In this document: one piece after another, positions 1 through 8,842 of the stretch
Numbering within the stretch: the first letter of the stretch is position 1
Layout: each line of letters opens with the position of its first letter
Assembly: GCA_031315865.1 (NCBI GenBank)
Contig: JALDRJ010000002.1
Location: forward strand, 1,648,001 to 1,712,000
DNA: 64,000 nucleotides
Reading direction: 5' to 3'
Origin: Nitrospirales bacterium
GTDB taxonomy: Bacteria; Nitrospirota; Nitrospiria; Nitrospirales; UBA8639
Made by a program: the position numbers and the translations under genes
Notes under the pieces: generated by a model
The model's input: the letters and a program-made list of their open reading frames with translations, nothing else
Told to the model about the DNA's origin: nothing
Database searches by the model: none

Positions 1-253
1 AGCCGTCTTTGATCGTGACGGTGTAATCGAGGGATTTGGGCTCTTCAAGAGGCAACTCCTTCACGGTACCGACGGTCACCCATTCTTTTTTATGTCTGGC
101 AAACGCCGGAAATATGACATACCCTACGATCGGGATGGTCAGGGAAGCCCCGATGAATGAGGCAATCAAGGCTGTCATTCGGGTAAAAAACGATCTTCGA
201 GTGCCAACCGGAGTCGATAGCCCGGGCTCGCCTTCCTGCACAGAATCAGACAT
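1..253 (-). CDS. petA: Rieske iron-sulfur protein, N-terminal part (runs off left edge)
   Basis: The minus frame starts at an ATG at 253, preceded by a strong GGAGGAGAAT ribosome-binding site, and stays open to base 1, giving about 84 residues. The N-terminus holds a twin-arginine-like motif (RRSFFTRM near residue 19) followed by a hydrophobic stretch (ALIASFIGASLTIPIVGYVIF). This is the layout of a TAT-translocated, membrane-anchored Rieske subunit of a cytochrome bc-type quinol oxidoreductase. After the anchor comes EWVTVGTVKELP, typical of the start of the Rieske domain. The cluster-binding CxH boxes lie beyond the window edge, so the assignment rests on the anchor layout only. It would transfer electrons from quinol to cytochrome c1 on the periplasmic side. 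Partner cytochrome b genes would be expected to the left. Confidence 0.75.
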   Translation of the reverse strand, partial: MSDSVQEGEPGLSTPVGTRRSFFTRMTALIASFIGASLTIPIVGYVIFPAFARHKKEWVTVGTVKELPLEEPKSLDYTVTIKDG

Positions 254-675
254 ATTCTCCTCCAGATCGCAAACCTCCCTCGACAACTTCCATGTCGATT
301 TTTGGAGGGTTTGAAAAATATGAACGGAATGCTACGGATTAATAATCCTTGCCTGGGAGAGGCATTCCGTTGATGACAGGCACAAGAAACAGCCGCTTCG
401 CCCGAAACGTTTTAGGAGAAAACATTGATGGTCAATGGACTCTGGTCGTCACGGTTGGTCGTTTAGCAAGACAAAGATTTAAAGAAGAATCGTGCCGGAA
501 ATACTCTCCGTGAAGACAATCAAGTCTACTATATCATAGAGCCGAGATGCTGCAAATAAAGGAACGGGGCTGGCGGTCTGCCAGAGACGGCTTGTCCCCA
601 TATGCCCGCTACGATAGACTCAAAGGCATAGTGACGAGGACGACGAAGCGCGAGAGCACTGGTTAACAGGATCCC
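254..675. other. Intergenic region between Rieske gene and kinase-like gene
   Basis: About 420 nt separate two divergent genes. Apart from the Rieske ribosome-binding site and the nested dyads at 325-369 I see no gene here. Short open frames in it lack coding character and a ribosome-binding site. A promoter for each flanking gene must lie here, but no box pair stands out. Confidence 0.5.
325..369. promoter_or_regulatory. Nested inverted repeats upstream of the Rieske gene
   Basis: An 8-bp perfect inverted repeat, CGGAATGC (325-332) and GCATTCCG (362-369), encloses a second, nearly perfect 13-nt dyad, GGATTAATAATCC (336-348). It lies 70-115 nt upstream of the Rieske start codon. It could be a regulator site or an mRNA leader hairpin; no regulator is identified. 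Confidence 0.35.
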
Positions 676-1443
676 ATGTCGCGAGCATTTCCACGAGAAA
701 CGAAGATTGATGGTGAAGTCTACAGGTATGAGCGCGTCTTGAAAGACGATTTCTTTTCGATGAATTTGCTGTACCGCAATACTCACGGTCAAGGATATGT
801 GTTAAAGCTCAGCGACTTTCGATTCATTGGCGGGATTCTGTTTCGCCCACTTGCCTGTCTCATCTCCAGACATGAATACCGGGTCTATCAACGGATAGCG
901 GACATCGAAGGCATTCCCACGCTCGGGCCTCGGTGGGGATGGCGAGGGTATTTCCATCATTATATAGAAGGGAAGACCCTTCATGAAATAACCCCGAAAG
1001 ATCATCTGCCGGATTCGTTCTTCGATCGATTGAAAAAGATCCTGCAGCAAGTGCATGCTCGACGCGTGTTTTATGTCGACCTGAATAAGCAAGGGAATGT
1101 AATTTGTTCGACCAATGGTCAGCCTTATTTGATTGACTTTCAGATTTCTCTGGCGTTTCCTGGTGACGGGACCTTGATGGGAAAGATGCTAGACCGGATT
1201 TTCAACCGGCTCATTCAAGAAGATTTTTATCATCTCTATAAACACAAAAAGGCGTTTCAACCTCAGGGTATGACGGAGGACGAGTTGAGATGGGCAAGGC
1301 GTTCCAAGCTGAACGCACGATATTCGCGGTATCTTTTGCGACCATATTTACGCATCAAACGACGCCTCTATCCGCACGGCAGCAATGAGGTCATCTGGTA
1401 CAGGTGGAAAAAGTTAAAAGACAAGTCAGTCCAGATGCCTTGA
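676..1443 (+). CDS. Protein-kinase-fold protein (RIO/LPS-kinase-like)
   Basis: This 255-residue cytosolic protein has the remnants of a eukaryotic-like kinase fold. VLKLSD near residue 44 carries a lysine in the position of the ATP-binding lysine. VDLNKQGNVI near residue 137 resembles the catalytic loop, with tyrosine instead of the usual histidine before the Asp (YVD), and YLIDFQ near residue 152 matches the metal-binding DFG-like strand. The C-terminus is strongly basic (many Arg/Lys after residue 210), as in membrane-associated sugar or LPS core kinases. Substrate unknown: lipopolysaccharide core phosphorylation is one option and protein phosphorylation another. It stands alone, with no co-directional partner closer than about 240 nt. 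Confidence 0.55.
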   Translation: MSRAFPRETKIDGEVYRYERVLKDDFFSMNLLYRNTHGQGYVLKLSDFRFIGGILFRPLACLISRHEYRVYQRIADIEGIPTLGPRWGWRGYFHHYIEGKTLHEITPKDHLPDSFFDRLKKILQQVHARRVFYVDLNKQGNVICSTNGQPYLIDFQISLAFPGDGTLMGKMLDRIFNRLIQEDFYHLYKHKKAFQPQGMTEDELRWARRSKLNARYSRYLLRPYLRIKRRLYPHGSNEVIWYRWKKLKDKSVQMP

Positions 1444-1683
1444 CTGAAAAGACGCACTCTGATGATCGACATTTCGTCTCAGCGCGATCATTTCCATGAA
1501 CGTGTATGTCGTGAACGTTGAGATGTTCCTATTCTTATGTCATAAAATAGGTTCTTGTCCGACTCAACCGTTGTCCTTGTTCGTTGCGGATCAAATTTTT
1601 TGATTGTCTCTCTTGTGAGAGTCTTGAAGTTGTGTTATCATTCCGTCCGGTTTTCCTCACAATTAATGAACGAGACGCCTATC

Positions 1684-3123
1684 ATGGACAAGTCTCTACA
1701 TTCTTTTCCCAGACACAATCGATCCAGCGCTGAGAGCATATGGGCTTCTCGGTCCCTTTCTTCTGCCAATACTATTGTCCTGGTGTTCTTGCTGTGTATC
1801 GGATGCTCGACAGATCAACAAGCCACGTCGAGCGAACCCCGAAAGTCCACCGCGTTGATCGAGCAGGCGTTAGAAAAAGAAAGCGCCCTATCCCCCGCCG
1901 AAGCCAGCTCTACGTACGAAGAGAAACGACGCTTGAAAGCGAGCGAGCTGGTGTCGTCAAGTGAGCTTCTGGACGGTAAGCACCACACCGTAGAGCCAGA
2001 GGTTCGGACAGATGGTTTTACCAATACCTATACCATCATTTCTGATTACGGTACGTTTGTGGCCCATGGTGACGCGATGCTTCCTATCAGAGTGCATGAA
2101 ATCAATACCATTGCCACCTTAAAAGAATTGCCGGCCAGGACTGGATATCTAGGAGGCCTCGCAGGTTCTCTTACCCGACCGTTTCGAGGAGCCTGGGATT
2201 TTATCAAAGATCCGGTCGATACCGTGGCTGGAATTCCGAAAGGCGGATACCGCTGGTACACTCGCGTTAAAGAAATGGTGAGAGGGAAGCGAGGGGAAAT
2301 GGAAGATACCTACGCAGAGGAGATGATCGGGTTTGGACAATCGAAACGTGAATGGGCCTATAACTTGAAAGTCAATCCATACACGACGAACACAGTGCTC
2401 CAAGAAGAGTTGAATACTGCCGCTTGGGCCTCGTTGGCCGGCAATTATACCGTGACCATCGCCACCATTCCCATTGGTGGAGTCGCCAGTTTAGCGTTGT
2501 CGACCACAAAGACGGCTAAAAATATGGAGATTGTTCTTCGGGATAGTTCTCCTGAAGATCTTCGTACCAAGAATCGAAAAAAGTTAGAGGACATGCATAT
2601 TGAAAAACCGGTGATCAAACAATTCCTCGAGAATCCCTGGTTCAACCCGTGGAATGAAACGATTTTGATCGAGGCCATGGCCAAGCTGAACGATGTGGAA
2701 AACAAGACTGCGTTCTTCGAAGTCGCTGTGGAGGCTGAATCGGAAGAAGAAGCATTCTTTTTTCAACGTATGGCGGAGATGCTGCTGGGGTATCATGAGT
2801 TTGTGACGCCGGGAAAAGAAATTCTGGTGGTGGACAAGATTCCTCTATTGTACACAAAGGACCAACGCTTGGTCTTTACGGTCGAGTTGGATTACGGCTG
2901 GTGGTCGAAGGAAACTGATTTAATTTCAGATTTGATTCTAAATTTTTCGCCGCCCAATCACCCGATCACGAAACGTGAGGTCTGGATATCAGGACGGTTT
3001 TCACCACGTGCGAAGGCAGAACTGGAACAACGAGGTTGGAAGGTAGAAGAATCGGCGGTCCAAAAACTTGTCGTACGAAGAGAACTGCGGGATAAAACAT
3101 TCAAGATCATGAATGATGACTAG
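1684..3123 (+). CDS. Large putative lipoprotein of unknown function
   Basis: I do not recognise the family. The frame is open from about 1555, but the credible starts are ATG at 1684 or 1666, which put a signal sequence (ANTIVLVFLLCIGC) at the N-terminus ending in a lipobox-like LCIGC, so a lipid-anchored envelope protein of roughly 480 residues is expected. A segment near residues 260-285 (TVTIATIPIGGVASLALSTT) is hydrophobic enough for a membrane-associated hairpin. The rest is mixed alpha/beta with acidic, Trp-rich C-terminal sequence. The stop overlaps the start of the next gene (DUF3313 lipoprotein) by 11 nt, so the two are probably co-translated and act together in the envelope. Confidence 0.6.
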   Translation: MDKSLHSFPRHNRSSAESIWASRSLSSANTIVLVFLLCIGCSTDQQATSSEPRKSTALIEQALEKESALSPAEASSTYEEKRRLKASELVSSSELLDGKHHTVEPEVRTDGFTNTYTIISDYGTFVAHGDAMLPIRVHEINTIATLKELPARTGYLGGLAGSLTRPFRGAWDFIKDPVDTVAGIPKGGYRWYTRVKEMVRGKRGEMEDTYAEEMIGFGQSKREWAYNLKVNPYTTNTVLQEELNTAAWASLAGNYTVTIATIPIGGVASLALSTTKTAKNMEIVLRDSSPEDLRTKNRKKLEDMHIEKPVIKQFLENPWFNPWNETILIEAMAKLNDVENKTAFFEVAVEAESEEEAFFFQRMAEMLLGYHEFVTPGKEILVVDKIPLLYTKDQRLVFTVELDYGWWSKETDLISDLILNFSPPNHPITKREVWISGRFSPRAKAELEQRGWKVEESAVQKLVVRRELRDKTFKIMNDD

Positions 3124-3880
3124 ACACATGAAGACATCACCATTTCTGCAAATATTCAGGAACTCAGGAACTAACAGTACGTGGTCGGTTATCTGGTTGT
3201 GTGTTCTTCTTGGTCTGCTTGGTGGGTGTGAATCGACGAAGCAGGCGCGAGTCGACAGTACATCGGGTTTTCTGAATGATTATTCCATCCTCAGGGTTGG
3301 GAAGGTGGACGAGGCAGATCGGATCTATCGAAAACCTCTGGTTGATTGGAAGTCCTACCGCAAAGTTCTTTTAGATCCTGTGTCCATTTGGAAGCCATCT
3401 CAAAAACAACTGGATGCCCATGCGGAAGCGCTGGATCTTGAGCATTTTGCAGATTACTTCTACCATGCATTATATCAATCACTCTCAAATGATTATGAAA
3501 TGGTGTTTGATCCAGGTCCTGATACCTTACGAGTGCAAGCTGCGATAACCAACATCGAACAATCCTGGGTCATTCTTGATGTCATAACCGCCATGCCGGG
3601 GGTTGACCTCTTCTCCAGGGTCAAAGAGTACACGACAGGAAAACCTCTGTTTACCGGAGGAACCAGCATTGAATTCAAAGTTGTGGATGCCAAGACTCAA
3701 GATTTACTGATGGCAGGGGTCGATCGGCGAGTAGGCACTAAGGACATTGATGCTGATGCTTTCGACAGCTGGGCTGATGCTGAAGCTGCGATGAATTACT
3801 GGGCGCAACAAGCCCGATGGCGTTTCTGTACGCTCCGTGGCGACATCAACTGTGTAAGGCCTGGGGACGAAGAAAACTAG
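3113..3880 (+). CDS. DUF3313 family lipoprotein
   Basis: A 255-residue exported protein with an N-terminal hydrophobic segment ending in a lipobox (LLGLLGGC, Cys near residue 39). Directly after it comes SGFLNDYSILRVG, the conserved opening of DUF3313 lipoproteins, and further on the family's DADAFDSWADA-like acidic stretch. The start could be 3113, 3116 or 3128; all give the same signal peptide. DUF3313 proteins have no established biochemical function. The overlap with the upstream lipoprotein gene suggests a two-gene envelope operon. Confidence 0.7.
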   Translation: MMTRHMKTSPFLQIFRNSGTNSTWSVIWLCVLLGLLGGCESTKQARVDSTSGFLNDYSILRVGKVDEADRIYRKPLVDWKSYRKVLLDPVSIWKPSQKQLDAHAEALDLEHFADYFYHALYQSLSNDYEMVFDPGPDTLRVQAAITNIEQSWVILDVITAMPGVDLFSRVKEYTTGKPLFTGGTSIEFKVVDAKTQDLLMAGVDRRVGTKDIDADAFDSWADAEAAMNYWAQQARWRFCTLRGDINCVRPGDEEN

Positions 3881-4043
3881 GCCTTCCCTCCACCTTGAAT
3901 TCTTGCTAAGCAGCATCGATCCTCCTATTTTTCTCTCCCACATTGCATCCCTCTGATCCATTAAGCTTCCTTAGAAAATATCGGAATCTTTCTTGTGTCG
4001 GTGTCATGAACGCGTTGAACGATTGCGGAAAATTTTCAAGAAC

Positions 4044-4928
4044 TTACGTTGATTCAGCCTGAAGCAGGGAAGCCATCCATCCCCCGGCGGGAATTGTCAA
4101 TAACGGACATGTCACCTTGCTGAGAATTTGTTCTGTGTGACTTCCCCTCAAAGCATCCAAAAATCCGCGTCGTCCTGCAGTCGCCATGACCAAAAGGTCG
4201 GCTTCTTCCTCTTTGACGGTTTTGAGGATAGTTTCTGTGACGTGGCCTTCTACCGACTTCTGAATCCATTTCCACCCCGGTACCGTAGGAAGACTGACGG
4301 TTGGTGTTTGATCAGCCTGGCCGACATGGAGGACGGTGAAACGACCGGATGGGCAGTTGAGCCGGTAGACGACACGGGCGGCTGTTTGAATGGCCAATTG
4401 AGGATCAGGATCGGACGCGATGGGAATCACGATATGTTTGACGGAGACCGTTCCGTCTTTCTCCGACACAAACCCTTTGAGCCCTGTGGGGATCATGAGG
4501 GTCATTAATCGGGATTTCCTCGATACGGGTCTAGCCACCGATCTCCGGAACCAAAGGAGCCGGCCTTTGTCCTGTTGAGTCGCTAGAACAAGCAGATCAG
4601 TGGGGTGGCTTTCCAGCCAGCTCAGAACTGATTTTACTGGATCGCGACGTTGCGCGATCACTTTGCTGACCTCAATGCCTAATCGTGGAACAGCGGACCG
4701 TGGACTGTCTTTTGGTATGAGCTTCCATTGTAGGAGCGTTTTTCTGACTTCGGGAAATTCTGTCCAATCGGTCGGTTTTTCATCGGGCACATGGAGGATT
4801 GAGAGTTTGGATTGAGTAACCAGCGCAGCTTTAAGGGCATGTATAAATGCGGTATGACTTCCTGGACTGAAATCTGAACAATGGACGATATTATTAATGA
4901 GTGGAACGTGGAGGTGTTGTTCGTTCAT
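4044..4928 (-). CDS. Tandem universal stress protein (two UspA domains)
   Basis: This 294-residue protein consists of two UspA folds in tandem. The first begins at VPLINNIVHCSDFSPGS and the second at VSVKHIVIPIASDPDPQLA near residue 160. The second domain ends with GRRGFLDALRGSHTEQIL, matching the ATP-binding G-x2-G-x9-G(S/T) signature, so it probably binds ATP. The first domain lacks a clean copy of that signature. A ribosome-binding site (AAAGGA) precedes the ATG at 4928. Tandem Usps typically act as cytosolic stress or nucleotide sensors; the partner here is unknown and the gene stands alone on the minus strand. Confidence 0.85.
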   Translation of the reverse strand: MNEQHLHVPLINNIVHCSDFSPGSHTAFIHALKAALVTQSKLSILHVPDEKPTDWTEFPEVRKTLLQWKLIPKDSPRSAVPRLGIEVSKVIAQRRDPVKSVLSWLESHPTDLLVLATQQDKGRLLWFRRSVARPVSRKSRLMTLMIPTGLKGFVSEKDGTVSVKHIVIPIASDPDPQLAIQTAARVVYRLNCPSGRFTVLHVGQADQTPTVSLPTVPGWKWIQKSVEGHVTETILKTVKEEEADLLVMATAGRRGFLDALRGSHTEQILSKVTCPLLTIPAGGWMASLLQAEST

Positions 4929-5250
4929 GGCAATCCTTTCAAGATGTGGCGACGAAGGTCGTCTTCATTGTTTCCAAACGTCCTTGATCATTGGATATGG
5001 TCCTTTGTAGCTTTGCATCTACGGCCCTGATTCATCACGAGATGCGTCTGTCGTGTGACTGCCTCACTGCACCGAGCGGGAAAGGCACATGACAACAGTC
5101 ATTGAGAAAACTTCCACACACCTGGATGAAGCGTTTCGAGAGCAAAAATTGTGAATACGCCAAGAGGATAATTTAAGGAAGATTGTCTGTAAAGTAATAT
5201 GCCCCACGAATCTTTCGTGATCTGTTTTACGAAATATGATATAAGTCGAA
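4929..5250. other. Divergent intergenic region, usp and pqi operon
   Basis: About 320 nt with no gene visible. The right part holds ACGAA-type palindromic half-sites and a TATAAG (5240-5245) very close to the pqiA start. The left part carries the usp ribosome-binding site. Small open frames here lack support. Confidence 0.45.
5205..5234. promoter_or_regulatory. Candidate operator: ACGAA/TTCGT half-sites before pqi operon
   Basis: CACGAATCTTTCGTG (5205-5219) is a perfect 6-bp inverted repeat with a 3-nt centre, and a third half-site ACGAAA follows at 5229-5234. The group sits immediately upstream of a TATAAG element at 5240-5245. This is the position of a repressor site for the pqi genes, but the binding protein is unknown. 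Confidence 0.35.
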
Positions 5251-5865
5251 ATGGAACATGCGTCAGTCCATTCTTTAATCGCCTGTCATGAATGCGATTT
5301 ACTGCACCGCAAGCGATTCTTGCAGGATGGCCAGCGTGCCATATGCGTGCGTTGCGGCACGCTCCTCTATCGTCAGGTCCAAAACGGGTTAGAGCGTACA
5401 CTCGTCATGACCCTGACAGCTTTGATTCTGTTCCTGTTGGCGAATACCTTTCCGTTTATGACGTTCATGCTGGAAGGCCGTTCTCAGGAGAGCATCTTAT
5501 TGACGGGCGTCGTCGAGCTCTATCTGCAGGGATTTTGGGAGCTTGCGATCTTGGTGTTTGCGGCAAGCATCGGGTTCCCGTTGATGAAAATTATCGGGAT
5601 GTTGTACGTTCTGTTACCGCTGAAGTGGAACCGCCAGCTCTGGAAAGCCAAGGACATATTCCGGTTTGTCACCTATCTGACTCCGTGGGCGATGACGGAA
5701 GTGTACATGCTTGGAGCGTTTGTTGCGTATGTCAAACTGATCGATCTTGCGAGGATTGAGCTGGGGATTGCGGTCTATGCGTTTGCCACGCTTATTGTCG
5801 TGCTTGCTGCGGCCGGAGCCGCACTGAATCCCGAAGAAATCTGGGAGAGATTGGACGCGACGTGA
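5251..5865 (+). CDS. pqiA: PqiA-family integral membrane protein, first half
   Basis: The 204-residue product starts with a zinc-ribbon-like pair, CHECD and CVRCG (near residues 13 and 34), followed by four predicted membrane helices. The first is TALILFLLANTFPFMTF, the PqiA family hallmark. E. coli PqiA is one protein with two such units; here the units are separate genes, this one and the next, overlapping by 4 nt. PqiA works with the MCE protein PqiB and lipoprotein PqiC in moving lipids between inner and outer membrane under envelope stress. No Shine-Dalgarno precedes the ATG, and a TATAAG lies only 5 nt upstream, so the mRNA might be leaderless. Confidence 0.85.
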   Translation: MEHASVHSLIACHECDLLHRKRFLQDGQRAICVRCGTLLYRQVQNGLERTLVMTLTALILFLLANTFPFMTFMLEGRSQESILLTGVVELYLQGFWELAILVFAASIGFPLMKIIGMLYVLLPLKWNRQLWKAKDIFRFVTYLTPWAMTEVYMLGAFVAYVKLIDLARIELGIAVYAFATLIVVLAAAGAALNPEEIWERLDAT

Positions 5866-6506
5866 CAAGCCACGCTTCCTCTACTATGGCGGTTCATGCT
5901 TCGCTCATGAATTGCCATACATGTCACCAATTGAGCCGGGTCCGTTCCCATTCTCCTCATTTCCGTCCCCACTGCCCGCGCTGCGGGACGACCCTACATT
6001 TTCGCAAACCCAATAGTGTTAGTCGCACATGGGCGCTGACGCTGACGGCGTTTATCCTATACATTCCAGCCAACGTGTTTCCAGTCATGACGGTGATTTC
6101 ATTCGGCGAAGGTTCCCCCGATACGATCCTGAGTGGCGTGATACATCTTATCGAAGCCGAGATGTGGCCGATCGCGCTTTTGGTGTTCTTCGCGAGCATC
6201 GTCGTTCCCATGGCGAAACTCGTGATCATGACGTATCTCCTGCTATCTCTTTACTTTCGATCTCATTGGAGGCCTAGACAACGTACGGTCCTTTACCGGG
6301 TTACTGAAGCGATCGGACGTTGGTCGATGATTGATATCTTCATGATCTCGATTTTGGTCGCCTTAGTACAGCTCCAGGCGATTGCGACGATAGAGCCTGG
6401 GCCGGGGGCGATATCGTTTGCAGCCGTTGTCATCATCACCATGGTCGCCGCGATGTCATTTGATCCGCGTTTAATCTGGGATGTGATGGAGAAGCGCGAT
6501 GAGTGA
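5862..6506 (+). CDS. pqiA: PqiA-family integral membrane protein, second half
   Basis: A 214-residue paralogue of the preceding gene with the same plan: a zinc-ribbon-like CHTC...CPRCG at the N-terminus, then four hydrophobic helices beginning TAFILYIPANVFPVMTV. Translation begins at a GTG overlapping the stop of the upstream gene (GTGA), so the two should be translationally coupled and probably pair in the inner membrane, together equivalent to full-length E. coli PqiA. An internal ATG eight codons downstream is an alternative start. It overlaps the following pqiB gene by 8 nt. Confidence 0.85.
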   Translation: MTSHASSTMAVHASLMNCHTCHQLSRVRSHSPHFRPHCPRCGTTLHFRKPNSVSRTWALTLTAFILYIPANVFPVMTVISFGEGSPDTILSGVIHLIEAEMWPIALLVFFASIVVPMAKLVIMTYLLLSLYFRSHWRPRQRTVLYRVTEAIGRWSMIDIFMISILVALVQLQAIATIEPGPGAISFAAVVIITMVAAMSFDPRLIWDVMEKRDE

Positions 6507-8103
6507 CACGAAACCGACTCAGTCCGACTTGGCCGGGTTGCCAGAGGCGGTGGTGGAAAGGCGAACGAAATTCCCGCTCGTATGGCTGATCCCGCTCATC
6601 GCGGCCATCATTGGTATTTGGCTCGCGTATAAAACTATCACTGCAATGGGACCGACGATTACTATCAGTTTCAAAAACGGGGAAGGCCTGGAGGCTGGCA
6701 AGACCAAAGTCAAATATAACGCCGTAGAGGTTGGTCTGGTCGAAACGGTTGAAATCAGCGAAGATCTGAGCCGCGTCATCGTAACCGCTAAGATGACCAA
6801 GGGGTCGAAATCGCATTTGAGGGAAAAGACACGGTTTTGGGTGGTCCGGCCTCGCATCGGATTAGCTGGTGTGTCCGGTCTCCAAACGTTGATCTCAGGT
6901 CCCTATATCGGGGTGGATCCCGGTCCAGGGGCTCTGAGCATGAACTTTGTCGGACTTGAAACTCCACCAGGAGTTACCGCGTTCGAAGAAGGTCGTCAAT
7001 TTCGTTTGCAATCTCCAACGCTCGGGTTTTTAAAAGTCGGTACGCCGGTATACTTCCGGGATATCGAGGTAGGAAGAATCTTAAGTCATGAATTGGCGGA
7101 TGATTCCCAGAGCGTATTCCTCAATATCTTCGTCCATGCGCCGCATCACCTTCGAGTACGTAGCACGAGTCGTTTCTGGAAGACCAGTGGGTTCGAGGTT
7201 TCTCTAGGAGCCAAGGGGTTGGACGTCAAATTGGATTCTGTGGCTTCCTTTATCGCGGGGGGGGTCGCGTTTGATACCCCTGTCACCGCGGCAGGAGGGG
7301 CGACGCCCAGTCAAGAGGGAACGGTCTTTGAGCTTTATGAGAGTTTTGACAGTATCGGTGAATCAGTGTACACACAGAAAGTCCCATATTTATTGCATTT
7401 TGATGGGTCGGTGCGAGGACTGGCAACCGGCGCGCCTGTGGAATTTAGGGGCATCAAAGTCGGGTCCGTCACGGACATCGCCGTCGTCATCGATGAAAAG
7501 GCTCTTGATGTCAGCATTCCCGTCGCGATCGAGATAGAGCCGCAACGTGTCTCGACGACACTCCATGAAGCTCGCCGGAACGACTACCAGACCATCAGCC
7601 TCCTGGTAAAACGCGGGTTACGGGCGCAGCTTCAAACGGCGAGTTTGCTCACGGGGCAACTGTTTGTCCAGCTCGAATTTTTCGAAGACCTTCCTAAGAA
7701 GAAACTGATCATGACCGGAAAATATCCTGAGATTCCAACCGTTCCATCAACCATGGATCAATTGCAAAATACGGTGAATGATGTTCTGGCAGATGTGAAA
7801 ACACTTCCCTTGGACAAGATTGCCGACGAAGTCTTAAGCACCATGAAGGGGGTAAACCGGTTTGCGAACTCACCTGAGTTGCTCACTTCCGTCAGGCAAT
7901 TGACCGCGACATTACACGATGTCAGGAGATTGACCCGTGATATGGATCGGGCGATCGTTGATGCGGCCGATCCTGACGCGCCAACGATGGTTAATTTGGC
8001 GAACATGCTGGAAGAGCTCTCGGATGCAGCCCGTTCCATTCGGGTCTTTGCCGAATATCTCGAGCGTCATCCCGAAGCGTTGGTGCGGGGGAAAAGTGAG
8101 TAA
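6499..8103 (+). CDS. pqiB: PqiB, MCE-domain intermembrane transport protein
   Basis: A 534-residue protein with one N-terminal membrane anchor (FPLVWLIPLIAAIIGIWLAY, residues 26-45) and three MCE/MlaD-type repeats: residues about 46-140 (ITISFKNGEGLEAGKTKVKY), 160-245 (PTLGFLKVGTPVYFRDIEVG) and 285-400 (FDGSVRGLATGAPVEFRGIKVG). A helical C-terminal region with coiled-coil character follows (LTATLHDVRRLTRDMDRA). Length and repeat number match E. coli PqiB (about 546 residues), which forms a hexameric tube spanning the periplasm for lipid movement. It overlaps the upstream pqiA-like gene and is followed by the PqiC-like lipoprotein gene. Confidence 0.9.
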   Translation: MSDTKPTQSDLAGLPEAVVERRTKFPLVWLIPLIAAIIGIWLAYKTITAMGPTITISFKNGEGLEAGKTKVKYNAVEVGLVETVEISEDLSRVIVTAKMTKGSKSHLREKTRFWVVRPRIGLAGVSGLQTLISGPYIGVDPGPGALSMNFVGLETPPGVTAFEEGRQFRLQSPTLGFLKVGTPVYFRDIEVGRILSHELADDSQSVFLNIFVHAPHHLRVRSTSRFWKTSGFEVSLGAKGLDVKLDSVASFIAGGVAFDTPVTAAGGATPSQEGTVFELYESFDSIGESVYTQKVPYLLHFDGSVRGLATGAPVEFRGIKVGSVTDIAVVIDEKALDVSIPVAIEIEPQRVSTTLHEARRNDYQTISLLVKRGLRAQLQTASLLTGQLFVQLEFFEDLPKKKLIMTGKYPEIPTVPSTMDQLQNTVNDVLADVKTLPLDKIADEVLSTMKGVNRFANSPELLTSVRQLTATLHDVRRLTRDMDRAIVDAADPDAPTMVNLANMLEELSDAARSIRVFAEYLERHPEALVRGKSE

Positions 8104-8115
8104 AGGATGGTGCGT

Positions 8116-8730
8116 ATGAGAATTTCCGTCATGGCATGGGTAATTGTCACCGGCTTTCTTATCGGTTCGAGTGCCGGATGTGTGAGAACTCAACCGACGC
8201 ATTATTATATCCTGAGCTCAATCGATTCTGAGGGCCGTTCGTCAATGCCTTCCATAGACGGGCCGGATGTGCGTATCGGCCTCGGGCCGCTGACCCTGCC
8301 GTCGTACTTGGATCGTGCGGGAATTGTCACGCGAATCACACCCAATACACTGAACATTGCTGATTTTGATAATTGGGCCGAACCACTTCACCAGAATGTC
8401 ATGAGTGTGGTGTCCGAGAACCTGTCCTGGCTGCTCGGGACCGACAACATCGTCACGTACCCATGGAAGCGGAGTCATACCGTCGATTATCAACTCGTGC
8501 TTGACGTCATCGAATTTGATGTCAACTCAGCGGGGAATGCGCTCTTGTTTGCGCGCTGGAGTGTGGTGGGCGATGACGGGGAAACGGTCATCGCCACCAA
8601 CAAAGGCCGGTACGTCAGGACGCCTGCGGGGAAAGACTACCACCACCTGGTACAAGCCCTCAGTGAGACGCTTGAGGACATGAGCCGGGAAATTGCGGAT
8701 AGGATGACGGCTCTTCTCACACACGAGTAG
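8116..8730 (+). CDS. pqiC: PqiC-like lipoprotein (ABC-type auxiliary lipoprotein family)
   Basis: About 204 residues with a lipoprotein signal (WVIVTGFLIGSSAGC) and then TQPTHYYILSS, the conserved start of PqiC/DUF330 outer-membrane lipoproteins. Its central IGLGPLTLPSYLDRAGIVTR also fits the family. The family member anchors the PqiB tube to the outer membrane. The frame could start at 8107, but an AAGGA element is correctly spaced only for the ATG at 8116. It is the last gene of the pqi operon. Confidence 0.85.
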   Translation: MRISVMAWVIVTGFLIGSSAGCVRTQPTHYYILSSIDSEGRSSMPSIDGPDVRIGLGPLTLPSYLDRAGIVTRITPNTLNIADFDNWAEPLHQNVMSVVSENLSWLLGTDNIVTYPWKRSHTVDYQLVLDVIEFDVNSAGNALLFARWSVVGDDGETVIATNKGRYVRTPAGKDYHHLVQALSETLEDMSREIADRMTALLTHE

Positions 8731-8842
8731 TCACATGTCTTTTGATATGAAACCTCTTGTGATTTACTAAGGTAAGCGACCGACCGTCTCACATCAAAGC
8801 GCTACGTGACACCTGGTGATGACTGGCGCTTGCCAGGAGCAG

